Shown here piece by piece: positions 27,093 through 34,933 of a stretch of 64,000 bases of DNA. The number at the start of each line of letters is the position of its first letter. Position 1 is the first letter of the stretch. The DNA lies in NCBI RefSeq assembly GCF_021390325.1, contig NZ_JAJUWU010000024.1, positions 1 to 64,000 on the forward strand, read 5' to 3'. The notes under the pieces were generated by a model. That model was given only the letters and a program-made list of their open reading frames with translations. It was not told where the DNA came from and searched no databases. This stretch comes from Jiella avicenniae. GTDB taxonomy: Bacteria > Pseudomonadota > Alphaproteobacteria > Rhizobiales > Rhizobiaceae. The position numbers and the translations under genes were made by a program.

Positions 27093-27235
27093 GCCGGGCC
27101 GAGGCTTCGTCGGCTTCCGCCGACACCGGCGAGGCGCCCCGCGGCGCCTCGCCGGCGTTTCGGGCTGAGGCGCCGCTGGCGCGATATGAGAACATATGTG
27201 AATATTCCTTGTGTTCGCCCTCCAGGAGCAATGCC

Positions 27236-27508
27236 GTGGCATCCGTGACCCCATCCATGCCCGACGCCATGAAGGAATGGATCGACCGCCGGATCGTCGA
27301 CGGCGAATATGCCAGCACCAGCGACTACATCCGTGATCTCGTGCGCCGCGACCGGGAGCGCCGCTCGCATCCCGACCTGACGCTCGACGATCTGCGTCTG
27401 ATGGTCGAGGAGGCCCGTGCCAGCGGGATCAGTGACCGTTCGATGGAGGACATCAAGGCTGAGGCGCGCCGCCGCGCCGCGGCGAGACGGGGCACGGCTG
27501 CCGAGTGA
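27236..27508 (+). CDS. parD: ParD-type antitoxin
   Basis: The 90-residue product has a ribbon-helix-helix N-terminus (MKEWIDRRIVDGEYASTSDYIRDLVRRD is the ParD pattern, about residues 12-39) and a charged C-terminal tail that would bind toxin. The start is GTG at 27236 with AGGAG 7 bp upstream; an ATG at 27231 is in another frame and closes quickly. The stop overlaps the parE GTG by 4 bp. The partner toxin gene is frameshifted, so this antitoxin may be an orphan. Confidence 0.88.
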   Translation: MASVTPSMPDAMKEWIDRRIVDGEYASTSDYIRDLVRRDRERRSHPDLTLDDLRLMVEEARASGISDRSMEDIKAEARRRAAARRGTAAE

Positions 27509-27794
27509 GGCGTTTTCGTCTTTCACGTCGCGCCGAAGACGACGTCACGGAGATCTTCGCTTTCGGTTCCGAATTGTTCGGGGAGACCCGGGCGGACCGC
27601 TATACGGTGGGATGTTCGAGGTCTTTGCTCTGCTTGCGCGGAATCCGCGGCTGGGACGTCCGGCGGAGGCGATTGCACCGGGCGTCCGGCGTCACGAATA
27701 TCGTTCGCACGTGATCCTCTACGAAGAGATGCCCGATGGCGTTCTCATCCTCGCCGTCGTTCACGGGAGAAGCGTTCGACGCCTTTCGCTTTGA
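27505..27794 (+). pseudogene. parE: parE-type toxin gene, frameshifted
   Basis: The N-terminal half (RRFRLSRRAEDDVTEIFAFG ... RADRYT) reads from GTG at 27505, and the C-terminal half (MFEVFALLARNPRLGRPAE ... VILYEEMPDGVLILAVVHGR) reads in the next frame. Joined, they make a full RelE/ParE toxin of about 96 residues. The break is near 27605-27615, consistent with loss of one base around ACGGTGGGATG. Either the toxin is inactivated or there is a single-base sequence error. ParE toxins poison DNA gyrase. Confidence 0.82.
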
Positions 27795-27905
27795 CGCCCG
27801 CGCCTGCTCATGGGGCGGGGCGGCGTCTGGCCTCGCCTCGTTCTGTGATGGCCCGGGGGACGGGAGCTCCCCCGTGGACCGTTAAATCACGCCGATGGAT
27901 TTTCC

Positions 27906-27918
27906 ACGTATACGTTGA
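27906..27918. promoter_or_regulatory. Candidate GntR operator upstream of the transporter genes
   Basis: ACGTATACGTTGA, identical over 13 bases to the site at 25101-25113, lies about 150 bp before the substrate-binding protein gene. No gene is seen between 27795 and 28066. Confidence 0.65.
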
Positions 27919-28066
27919 CACCTGCCGGCGCGGGCTGAATAGTGCGCAGCGAATGCGACCGTCGTATCCGGCGGCCCGATCGTCCGGCACTGGGAGGTGC
28001 GGGCGGTCGTCAGGGGCCGCGAGGGGGATGAAGCGGCGGTCCATCGACCTCGGGAGGAAAATCGAC

Positions 28067-29053
28067 ATGCAGAGACGTTCGCTTCTCGCCGCCGCGGCGG
28101 CCATCACGCTCGCCGGCAGCTTCGCCATGCCCGCTGCCCAAGCGGCCGACGACTATCCGAGCCGGCCGATCCAGATGATCGTGCCCTGGGGCGCCGGCGG
28201 CGGCACCGATGCGGTCGGCCGCGTCATCGCCTCGCTGCTGCAGGAAGAGCTCGGCCAGCCGGTGACCGTCGTCAACCGCACCGGCGGTTCGGGCGTCGTC
28301 GGCCACAGCGCCATCGCCAATGCCGAGCCCGACGGCTACACCCTCGGCATCATGACGATCGAGATCGACATGATGCACTGGCAGGGCCTGACGGACCTCA
28401 CCTACGAGGATTACGACATCCTCGCCCTCGTCAACGCCGATCCGGGCGGCGTCATGGTCTCGGCCGATTCCGGCTACGACAACGTCCAGGGGCTGCTCGA
28501 CAAGATCAAGTCCGAGCCGAAGGGCACCTTCAAGGCGTCGGGCACCGGCCAGGGCGGCATCTGGCATCTCGGCCTCGCCGGCTGGCTCCTCTCGGAGGGC
28601 CTCGAGCCCGACTACGTCACCTTCGTGCCGAGCCAGGGCGCGGCCGCCGGCATTACGGATATGGTCGCCGGCGGCGTCGACATCGTCCCCTCCTCCCTCG
28701 CCGAGGGCCGCTCGATGATCGAGGCCGGGCGGGTGAAGCCGCTGGCTTCCATGTCGGACGAGCGCCAGGCGCTGTTCCCGGACGTGCCGACCCTCAAGGA
28801 AGGCACCGGCTCCGACTGGACGCTCGCCGTCTGGCGCGCCGTGGTGGCGCCGGACGGGCTGCCCGACGACGTCGAGGCCAAGCTCGAGGCCGCCGTCGAG
28901 AAGGCCTACAATTCCGAGGAATACCAGAGCTTCATGAAGGAGCGCGGCTTCGGCCTCCGCTGGGCCAAGGGCGAGGAGGCGACCAAGATCGTCGCCGAGG
29001 ACGACAAGTCGCTCGGCGAGGTGATGAAGAAGGCGGGGCTGGCGAAGCAATAA
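28067..29053 (+). CDS. Tripartite tricarboxylate transporter substrate-binding protein (TctC family)
   Basis: The 328-residue periplasmic protein has a signal peptide (residues 1-24, RRSLLAAAAAITLAG..AQAAD) then the Bug/TctC start YPSRPIQMIVPWGAGGGTDAVGR. These receptors bind carboxylates such as citrate, tartrate or sugar acids and hand them to TctAB. The ATG follows GGGAGG. The upstream GTATACGT operator ties it to the GntR regulon, so it probably brings in the acid used by the island. Confidence 0.93.
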   Translation: MQRRSLLAAAAAITLAGSFAMPAAQAADDYPSRPIQMIVPWGAGGGTDAVGRVIASLLQEELGQPVTVVNRTGGSGVVGHSAIANAEPDGYTLGIMTIEIDMMHWQGLTDLTYEDYDILALVNADPGGVMVSADSGYDNVQGLLDKIKSEPKGTFKASGTGQGGIWHLGLAGWLLSEGLEPDYVTFVPSQGAAAGITDMVAGGVDIVPSSLAEGRSMIEAGRVKPLASMSDERQALFPDVPTLKEGTGSDWTLAVWRAVVAPDGLPDDVEAKLEAAVEKAYNSEEYQSFMKERGFGLRWAKGEEATKIVAEDDKSLGEVMKKAGLAKQ

Positions 29054-29369
29054 GACAGGCAAGCGGAGGCCTTGCGCCTCCCCGTATAGGCTTCGCCTCC
29101 GCCTCTTCATCCGCGATGTGGCGGCGAGGCACCCCCCTCTGCCTGCCGGCATCTCCCCCTCAAGGGGGGAGATCAGTCTCTCGGCCGCTGCCTGTGCTCT
29201 TTGATCCATCGTTCGTTCCCACTCAGACACGTAAATCATGAACGGCGCATGGCGGAAGGGTCGATCTCCCCCCTTGAGGGGGAGATGTCCGGCAGGACAG
29301 AGGGGGGTGCCTCGCGCCCACCCTGAACGACCCGTCTGCAGCCGCGCCTCGCCGCCACGGACAAACCCG
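29054..29369. repeat. Family-1 composite repeat, copy C (core 29131-29320)
   Basis: Two units of the CTGCCTGCCGGCATCTCCCCC type face away from each other, one at about 29131-29172 and one at about 29261-29320, with about 90 bp between. Both arms end in the GCCGGCAGGCAGAGGGG form, unlike copies A, D and E, which pair two different arm types. It splits tctC from tctB but no gene is interrupted. Confidence 0.75.
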
Positions 29370-29843
29370 ATGAAATTCAACGATCTCCTTCTCGGCATCC
29401 TCGTGCTTCTCGGCGGGATCGCGATCTACGTTTCGGCCCTCGGCTTCACCGACATTCCCGGCCAGGCCTATGGCGCCGGGACGATGCCGCGGGCGATCGC
29501 GATCTTTGCCGGCTGTCTCGGCCTGTTCATGATCGCCAAGGCAGCGATCGCCGGCACGCGCATGCCCCGGCTGGAGCTTTCCGGCTGGGTCCGCTCGCGC
29601 CGCTCGGTCCTGTCGGTCGTCGTCGCGCTTGTCCTCATCGTCTTCTACATCGTCGCCGCGCCCTCGATCGGCTTCGTGCCGGCCTCGCTCGTCGTCATGG
29701 CCGTCCTGATGCTGACCCTGAAGACCCGCCCGCTGACGGCGATCGCCGTCTCGGTGCTCGCCTGCGTCGTCATCCAGCAGGCCTTCGGCCGGCTGTTGCT
29801 CGTGCCGCTGCCGCGCAGCGAATTCCTCGAGTTTCTCTGGTAG
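29370..29843 (+). CDS. Tripartite tricarboxylate transporter small membrane subunit (TctB family)
   Basis: The 157-residue protein has four hydrophobic segments with the usual family start (MKFNDLLLGILVLLGGIAIY) and a QAYGAGTMPR loop after helix 1. TctB pairs with TctA in the membrane. Its ATG at 29370 lies after the repeat; the TctA gene begins 3 bp after its stop. Confidence 0.88.
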   Translation: MKFNDLLLGILVLLGGIAIYVSALGFTDIPGQAYGAGTMPRAIAIFAGCLGLFMIAKAAIAGTRMPRLELSGWVRSRRSVLSVVVALVLIVFYIVAAPSIGFVPASLVVMAVLMLTLKTRPLTAIAVSVLACVVIQQAFGRLLLVPLPRSEFLEFLW

Positions 29844-29846
29844 CCG

Positions 29847-31349
29847 ATGTCCATTCTCGCGGAGGCCTTCGGCCTCGTCCTCCAGCCCTATGTGCTGCTG
29901 GTGATCCTCGCCTCCGCCGCCTTCGGCATGTTCGTCGGCGCGATCCCCGGGCTGACGGCGACCATGGCGACGGCGCTGCTCGTGCCGGTCACCTTCTTCA
30001 TGGACCCCGTGCCGGCGATCGCCGCGATCGTCACGGCGACGGCGATGGCGATCTTCGCCGGCGACATTCCCGGCACGCTCCTGAGGATGCCCGGAACGCC
30101 GGCGAGCGCCGCCTATGTCGAGGACGCCTACCGGATGACCCGCTCCGGCCGGGCCGAGGAGGCGCTCGGCGCCTCGCTGGTGTTTTCGGCGATCGGCGGT
30201 ATCTTCGGCACGATCGTCCTCGTCACGGCCGCCCCCGTGCTTGCCGAAGTGGCGCTGAAATTCTCCTCCTTCGAATATTTCTGGCTGGTCGTCCTCGGCC
30301 TTTCCTGCGCGATCTTCGTCTCGCCGGGCTCGGTGCCGCGGGGCATGATCTCGCTGGTCATCGGCCTCTTCGCCGCCACCATCGGCATCGACAATCCGGC
30401 CGGCCAGCCGCGCTACACCTTCGGCAGCGTCGAGCTTCTCGCCGGGGTCCAGTTCATCCCGGCGATGATCGGCCTCTTCGCCGTCTCGGAGGTGCTGCGC
30501 TCCGTCGCCTCCGGGGCTGACATGCCGGCGGTCGAAAAGGGCGGCCGGACCGGCGTCTTCAGCCGCCAATGGGGCAATCTGAAGCGCTATCCGGTGCAGG
30601 CGCTGCGCGGCTCGGTCACCGGCACGGCGATCGGCGCCCTGCCCGGCGCCGGCGCCGACATCGCCGCCTGGATCTCCTACGCGATCTCGAAGAAGTTTTC
30701 CCGGCAGAAGGAGAAGTTCGGCACCGGCCACGTCGAGGGCCTCGTCGAGGCAGGCGCCTCGAACAACGGCGCCGTCAGCGGCGCCTGGATTCCCGCCCTC
30801 GTCTTCGGCATTCCGGGCGATTCGATCACCGCGATCGTCATCGGCGTCCTCTACATCAAGGGGCTGAACCCCGGCCCGACGATCTTCATCAACCAGCCGC
30901 AGCTGATCTACGCCGTCTTCATCGTCTTCTTCCTCGCCAACATCATCATGCTGCCGATGGGCTGGGTGGCGATCAAGGCGGCGCGCACGATCCTGTCGAT
31001 CCCCGCCCGGGTGCTGATGCCGATCATCCTGATGTTCTGCATCGTCGGCTCCTTCGCCATCAACAACTCGCCCTTCGGCATCCTGTTGATGCTGATCTTC
31101 GGCGTCGTCGGCTTCCTGATGGAGGAGAACGACATCCCGATCGCCCCGGCGATCCTCGGCCTCGTCCTCGGTCCGATGCTGGAGCAGAACTTCGTCACCT
31201 CGATGATCAAGGCCGACGGCAGCTTCCTCGCCTTCTTCGAGCGGCCGATCGCCGCCGGCCTCGGCCTCTTCACCATCGCCATCTGGTGCATCCCGCTGGT
31301 TCTGGCGGCGCTGCGTCGGCGCCGCCGCGCCAGCCCGGCCGGCGCCTGA
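29847..31349 (+). CDS. Tripartite tricarboxylate transporter large membrane subunit (TctA family)
   Basis: The 500-residue, about 12-segment permease has the two TctA glycine-rich signatures: GAIPGLTATMATALLVP near residue 32 and the related GALPGAGADIAAWISYA near 264. It forms the sodium- or proton-driven channel for the carboxylate delivered by the TctC-type protein. Coupled to tctB by 3 bp spacing. Confidence 0.93.
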   Translation: MSILAEAFGLVLQPYVLLVILASAAFGMFVGAIPGLTATMATALLVPVTFFMDPVPAIAAIVTATAMAIFAGDIPGTLLRMPGTPASAAYVEDAYRMTRSGRAEEALGASLVFSAIGGIFGTIVLVTAAPVLAEVALKFSSFEYFWLVVLGLSCAIFVSPGSVPRGMISLVIGLFAATIGIDNPAGQPRYTFGSVELLAGVQFIPAMIGLFAVSEVLRSVASGADMPAVEKGGRTGVFSRQWGNLKRYPVQALRGSVTGTAIGALPGAGADIAAWISYAISKKFSRQKEKFGTGHVEGLVEAGASNNGAVSGAWIPALVFGIPGDSITAIVIGVLYIKGLNPGPTIFINQPQLIYAVFIVFFLANIIMLPMGWVAIKAARTILSIPARVLMPIILMFCIVGSFAINNSPFGILLMLIFGVVGFLMEENDIPIAPAILGLVLGPMLEQNFVTSMIKADGSFLAFFERPIAAGLGLFTIAIWCIPLVLAALRRRRRASPAGA

Positions 31350-31432
31350 CCGCGCCACTTTGCACTTTCGTTGCGGGTGTGTTCTGTCCAAGTGGGAATC
31401 GCCCGCGGTATTCAGCCCATCAAGGACCGACC

Positions 31433-32377
31433 ATGGCCAAGCCCGATCTTTTGCAAATCTGCCCCTTCGCCGCGCCCGTCGAGGCAGCGTTGGCCGAGGA
31501 CTTCACCTGCCACCGCTATTTCGAGGCCGACGACAAAGAGGCTCTTCTGGCGAAGCTCGCGCCGACGACGCGCTTCGTCGCGACCGGCGGCCATCACGGC
31601 GCCTCGCGGGAGATGATCGCGGCGCTGCCGAATCTGGAGATCGTCTCCTCCTTCGGCGTCGGCTACGACGCGGTCGACGTCGCGGCGGCGAAGGAGCACG
31701 GCGTTTCCGTCACCAACACGCCGGACGTGCTCAACGACTGCGTCGCCGAGACGACGCTCGCCCTGATGCTGGCGCTCTGCCACCGGGTGCCCCAGGCGGA
31801 CGCATACGTGCGCGCCGGCCGCTGGGAAACAGACGGCACCTTCGGCCTGACGGACGAACTGACCGGCACCCGTGTGGGCATTCTCGGCCTCGGCCGCATC
31901 GGCAAGACCATCGCGAAGCTCTGCCAGGCTTTCAACATGGAGGTGGTCTATCACGGGCGGCACCGCCAGGAGCACCAGCCCTATCCCTATTACGCCGACC
32001 TCGCCGAGATGGCGAAGGCGGTCGACTGGCTGGTCGTCATCGCCCCCGGCACCGAGGAGACCAGGGGCATCGTCAGCCGCAAGGTGATGGAGGCCCTCGG
32101 CCCCAAGGGCAAGCTCGTCAATATGGGCCGCGGCACGCTGGTCGACGAAACGGCGCTGATCGAGCTTCTGGAATCCGGCGCCCTCGGCGGCGCCGCCCTC
32201 GACGTCTTCGAAAAGGAGCCGCATGTGCCCGAACGGCTGCGGGCGCTCCAGAACGTCGTGCTCCTGCCGCATCAGGGCTCGGCGACGCACAAGACCCGGG
32301 CCGCCATGGGCCAGATGGTGGTGCGGAACCTCAAAGCGCATCTGAGGGGCGAGCCGCTGATCAGCCCGGTGGTTTGA
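31433..32377 (+). CDS. D-isomer 2-hydroxyacid dehydrogenase
   Basis: The 314-residue protein has the Rossmann motif GILGLGRIGKTIAK near residue 148, catalytic Arg in NMGRGTLVDE, Glu in FEKEPHVP and His in LLPHQGSATH. Such enzymes interconvert 2-keto and D-2-hydroxy acids (hydroxypyruvate/glyoxylate reductases are typical). It closes the sugar-acid island 83 bp after tctA and may act on a C2-C3 product of the pathway; that is inference. Confidence 0.9.
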   Translation: MAKPDLLQICPFAAPVEAALAEDFTCHRYFEADDKEALLAKLAPTTRFVATGGHHGASREMIAALPNLEIVSSFGVGYDAVDVAAAKEHGVSVTNTPDVLNDCVAETTLALMLALCHRVPQADAYVRAGRWETDGTFGLTDELTGTRVGILGLGRIGKTIAKLCQAFNMEVVYHGRHRQEHQPYPYYADLAEMAKAVDWLVVIAPGTEETRGIVSRKVMEALGPKGKLVNMGRGTLVDETALIELLESGALGGAALDVFEKEPHVPERLRALQNVVLLPHQGSATHKTRAAMGQMVVRNLKAHLRGEPLISPVV

Positions 32378-32800
32378 GGAGCGGGGGTCGGCGGCGCGCT
32401 CGTCCGGAAGCTCCCATCAAGACGCCGCGCCGCCGCCACATCGCAATTGCCGTCCGGATTTTACCTCGACCGCACGGCGGCTTTCGACCCAGTGCGGTCA
32501 TTCAGGCCCCACTCGGCGAATGTCCGCTCCGAGCCCACATTGACCGATGCTGCACTTCGCGCGAACGTCTGCTCTTTGGAGGCAGGTCAAAAAACGCGAC
32601 AAAATCAAAGATGGCTTTGCTACGAGTTTGTGGCACATAGTTTTTCTATGATCGCGGGCACTGGACACCTCATGCCGAAAACGACCGTTTTTGGCGCAAG
32701 GGTTCTGATCTAAGGTTTTTGCCACATTCTTTGGCTGTTGCCCAAGCATGCACTCAACGCTTAACATCCAAACAAGAGCAATGCTTGTTTGGTGCCCGTC
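32378..32800. other. Left flank of an AT-richer patch, no gene seen
   Basis: GC content falls through this gap, with T- and A-rich stretches after 32580. No gene is supported. It holds the left copy (32673-32695) of a direct repeat whose other copy lies at 34009-34030 beyond the protease gene, and shorter shared words TCATTCAGG (32498 and 33972) and GGTCAAAAA (32585 and 33983) in the same order. Confidence 0.6.
32673..32695 (+). repeat. Left direct repeat flanking the metzincin gene
   Basis: The unit begins TGCCGAAAACGACCG and ends TTTTTGGC. It differs from the right copy at 34009 by one substitution and one extra T. The two copies bracket a 1.3 kb segment holding one foreign-looking gene. 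Confidence 0.65.
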
Positions 32801-33958
32801 ATGGATGCAGAAGATCTGAAGCTTCTTTCCAATGAGAAAATCCCGGAAAGTGTGCGAACCACAATAGCCGAGAAAATATTGGGGGCGTCGGACCGTGCGG
32901 CTGAGCGGGACATAGAGACTAAGCGCCTAGCACAAGAAAAGCAGAAACTACTGTGGAACACACCATTAGTCGCTGCTTTGGCGGGACTTCTGACCTTATC
33001 CGCGACATTTATTTTTAATCGCATCACTGCAAGCGACGAAACAGATAGAACGATAACTGTTGATCAAGTACGAGCCGAGCTTAAAAAGAGCGAGGCGCGA
33101 CTAACGCAAGAGTTAGAGGTCGCAGCCAGCGAAAATCTCGCCAAGCTTGAGGCTAAAGCTAGAGAACGCGAATTCCAATATGAAATAGTTCGCTCAGAGC
33201 TTGAGAAACAGGGAAAGACGAATGCCGAGCGCGCGGCAGTGTTGCTCTTCCTGGTGCGAGCTGGTGTTCTCAACGCCTTGGATCGTGACGAGCTAGTAAT
33301 TATGGCCAGAGAACAGCAGGAAAACCCTGAGAAGACAATCATCCCAGAGCTTTCGGTCGGTGGACCTGGTCGAGTTGGTCGCCAACTATTATTTGAAAAT
33401 GGCTCAACGCTAACCTATTCTTTCCTGGCGGAACCCACGGAAGCAACTCGAGAGGCGGTCGAGGCGGCTGCGAACGAGTGGTCCCAGCATATGAACCTCA
33501 CCATTGTCTCCACTGACGACCCTAGCGATGCTGTCATTCGAATAATGCCTAGGAGCAATAGAAATTCGGCGATGGTCGGACGAAATGCTCTTAACGTGCC
33601 CTCCGATAATCCTACTATGTGGTTGCAGACAAATGTTCCCCAAAGAACTGCCCTCCACGAATTTGGCCATGCGTTGGGACTTGTGCATGAGCATCAAAAT
33701 CCACGTAGCCGCATATCCTGGAACTACGAGACTACTTATGATTTTCTCCGTAGTAGGTATGGCTGGACTAGGGCAATGATTGACAGCGAACTACTGTCAA
33801 AAAGTAACTCTTACCCATGTGTTCGAGATTTTGATCCACACTCTATTATGATGTTCAGTATACCATCCGAGATAACGACAGATGGCGCTTCGTACAGGCA
33901 AGCGAACACGTTATCCGAATCTGATAAACTATGCGCTTCGCAGATGTATCCAAAATGA
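32801..33958 (+). CDS. Membrane-anchored coiled-coil protein with a metzincin-type zinc protease domain
   Basis: The 385-residue product has a charged N-terminal region (1-50), one membrane segment (about 53-73), a coiled coil (about 85-140), a short helical region (141-172) and a zinc protease domain (about 190-385). The zinc site is HEFGHALGLVHEH, giving ligands His286, His290 and His296 with catalytic Glu287. The Met-turn is SIMMF at 348-352, as in metzincins. Positive charges before the membrane segment suggest the protease faces the periplasm. Base and codon use (many TTA, ATA, AGA, AAA) differ sharply from all neighbours, pointing to transfer. The ATG at 32801 lacks a strong ribosome site. 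Substrate and role unknown. Confidence 0.85.
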   Translation: MDAEDLKLLSNEKIPESVRTTIAEKILGASDRAAERDIETKRLAQEKQKLLWNTPLVAALAGLLTLSATFIFNRITASDETDRTITVDQVRAELKKSEARLTQELEVAASENLAKLEAKAREREFQYEIVRSELEKQGKTNAERAAVLLFLVRAGVLNALDRDELVIMAREQQENPEKTIIPELSVGGPGRVGRQLLFENGSTLTYSFLAEPTEATREAVEAAANEWSQHMNLTIVSTDDPSDAVIRIMPRSNRNSAMVGRNALNVPSDNPTMWLQTNVPQRTALHEFGHALGLVHEHQNPRSRISWNYETTYDFLRSRYGWTRAMIDSELLSKSNSYPCVRDFDPHSIMMFSIPSEITTDGASYRQANTLSESDKLCASQMYPK

Positions 33959-34287
33959 ATTCGAGTTGAACTCATTCAGGTTGGTCAAAAATAGTACGTT
34001 TTTGTTACTGCCGGAAACGACCGTTTTGGCAATCACAGATTTCCGGAAGCGGACCTTGGCACAGCCGCAGCGAATTGGGGCTGTGTCCGCATAGCCGCCA
34101 TTCCCTCGCCGTTTTGCGAACGGCAGCTTACCACCCCAAGTCGCCGCTCGCCGCAGACACAGCGGTCACATCTCGGCCGGCGGAGAAGGCCGGCATTCCT
34201 GCCGGCGTTTGCCTGCAAAAAAGCGGCTCCGTATCGATGGCTGGCACAGGACACGCAAATCGGAGGCGGGGGAGCCCAATTCCCGCC
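33959..34287. other. Right flank of the AT-richer patch, no gene seen
   Basis: The first 70 bp are AT-rich, then GC content rises to the genome norm. It contains the right direct repeat (34009-34030) and no supported gene. Confidence 0.6.
34009..34030 (+). repeat. Right direct repeat flanking the metzincin gene
   Basis: The unit begins TGCCGGAAACGACCG and ends TTTTGGC, matching the left copy at 32673-32695 apart from one substitution and one missing T. Confidence 0.65.
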
Positions 34288-34725
34288 CTACACCCGCCGC
34301 TCTGCCCCGGCGCTCGTCGCCAGGATGTCGCGGATCTCCTCCAGGAGCTTCTCCTCCCGCGGCACTTCGGCGACCGGGGCCGGCTTTTCCTCCTCCTTGC
34401 GCTTCAGCCGGTTCATCATCTTGACGACGAGGAACAGGATGAAGGCGACGATGACGAAGTTGATCGCCAGGGTGATGAAGCGGCCATAGGCGAAGACGGG
34501 GCCCTGTTTGCGGGCCTCCTCCAGCCCCGCGGCGGTGACGCTGCCGGAGAGGGCGACGAACTTGTTGGAGAAGTCGACGCCGCCGGTGATCACCGCGACC
34601 AGCGGCATGAAGAGATCGGAGACGATGGAGTTGACGAGGCCGGAAAAGGCCGCGCCGATGATGATGCCGATGGCGAGATCGACCATGTTGCCCTTCAGGG
34701 CGAATTCGCGGAATTCCTTCAGCAT
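34288..34725 (-). CDS. mscL: Large-conductance mechanosensitive channel
   Basis: MscL opens under membrane tension to release solutes during osmotic downshock. The 145-residue product has the N-terminal amphipathic helix [20 protein letters not shown], the pore helix [19 protein letters not shown], the second helix [19 protein letters not shown] and a charged C-terminal bundle. Start ATG at 34725 matches the conserved family N-terminus; the in-frame upstream extension is rejected. Confidence 0.96.
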   Translation of the reverse strand: MLKEFREFALKGNMVDLAIGIIIGAAFSGLVNSIVSDLFMPLVAVITGGVDFSNKFVALSGSVTAAGLEEARKQGPVFAYGRFITLAINFVIVAFILFLVVKMMNRLKRKEEEKPAPVAEVPREEKLLEEIRDILATSAGAERRV

Positions 34726-34798
34726 CGCGGCTCCGGCAAAAGCGTTCGTTTTCCGGCCATCTAGGGGAGGCCGGTGGATTTGCCGCATGGCGACGCGG

Positions 34799-34814
34799 CG
34801 TTTCACGTGAAATC
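34799..34814. promoter_or_regulatory. parS-like site upstream of mscL
   Basis: CGTTTCACGTGAAATC matches 13 of 16 positions of TGTTTCACGTGAAACA. It lies between the divergent mscL and TAXI protein genes and is one of two intergenic sites. Confidence 0.5.
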
Positions 34815-34933
34815 GGCCATCGCCTCCTCGCGCCCATCAGACGAAGGTCGGGCAGAGGCGGGGTTGAGCTTTCGCCTTCGGCTGTGAGAAGCTCCGCCCA
34901 TGGGCCGCCCTTGGCCCGAACGGGAGGAAATCC

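Noticed and set aside
29223-31391. A 722-codon open frame on the minus strand
   Set aside because: It is antisense to tctB and tctA; the Asp/Arg/His-rich translation reflects codon bias of the real genes.
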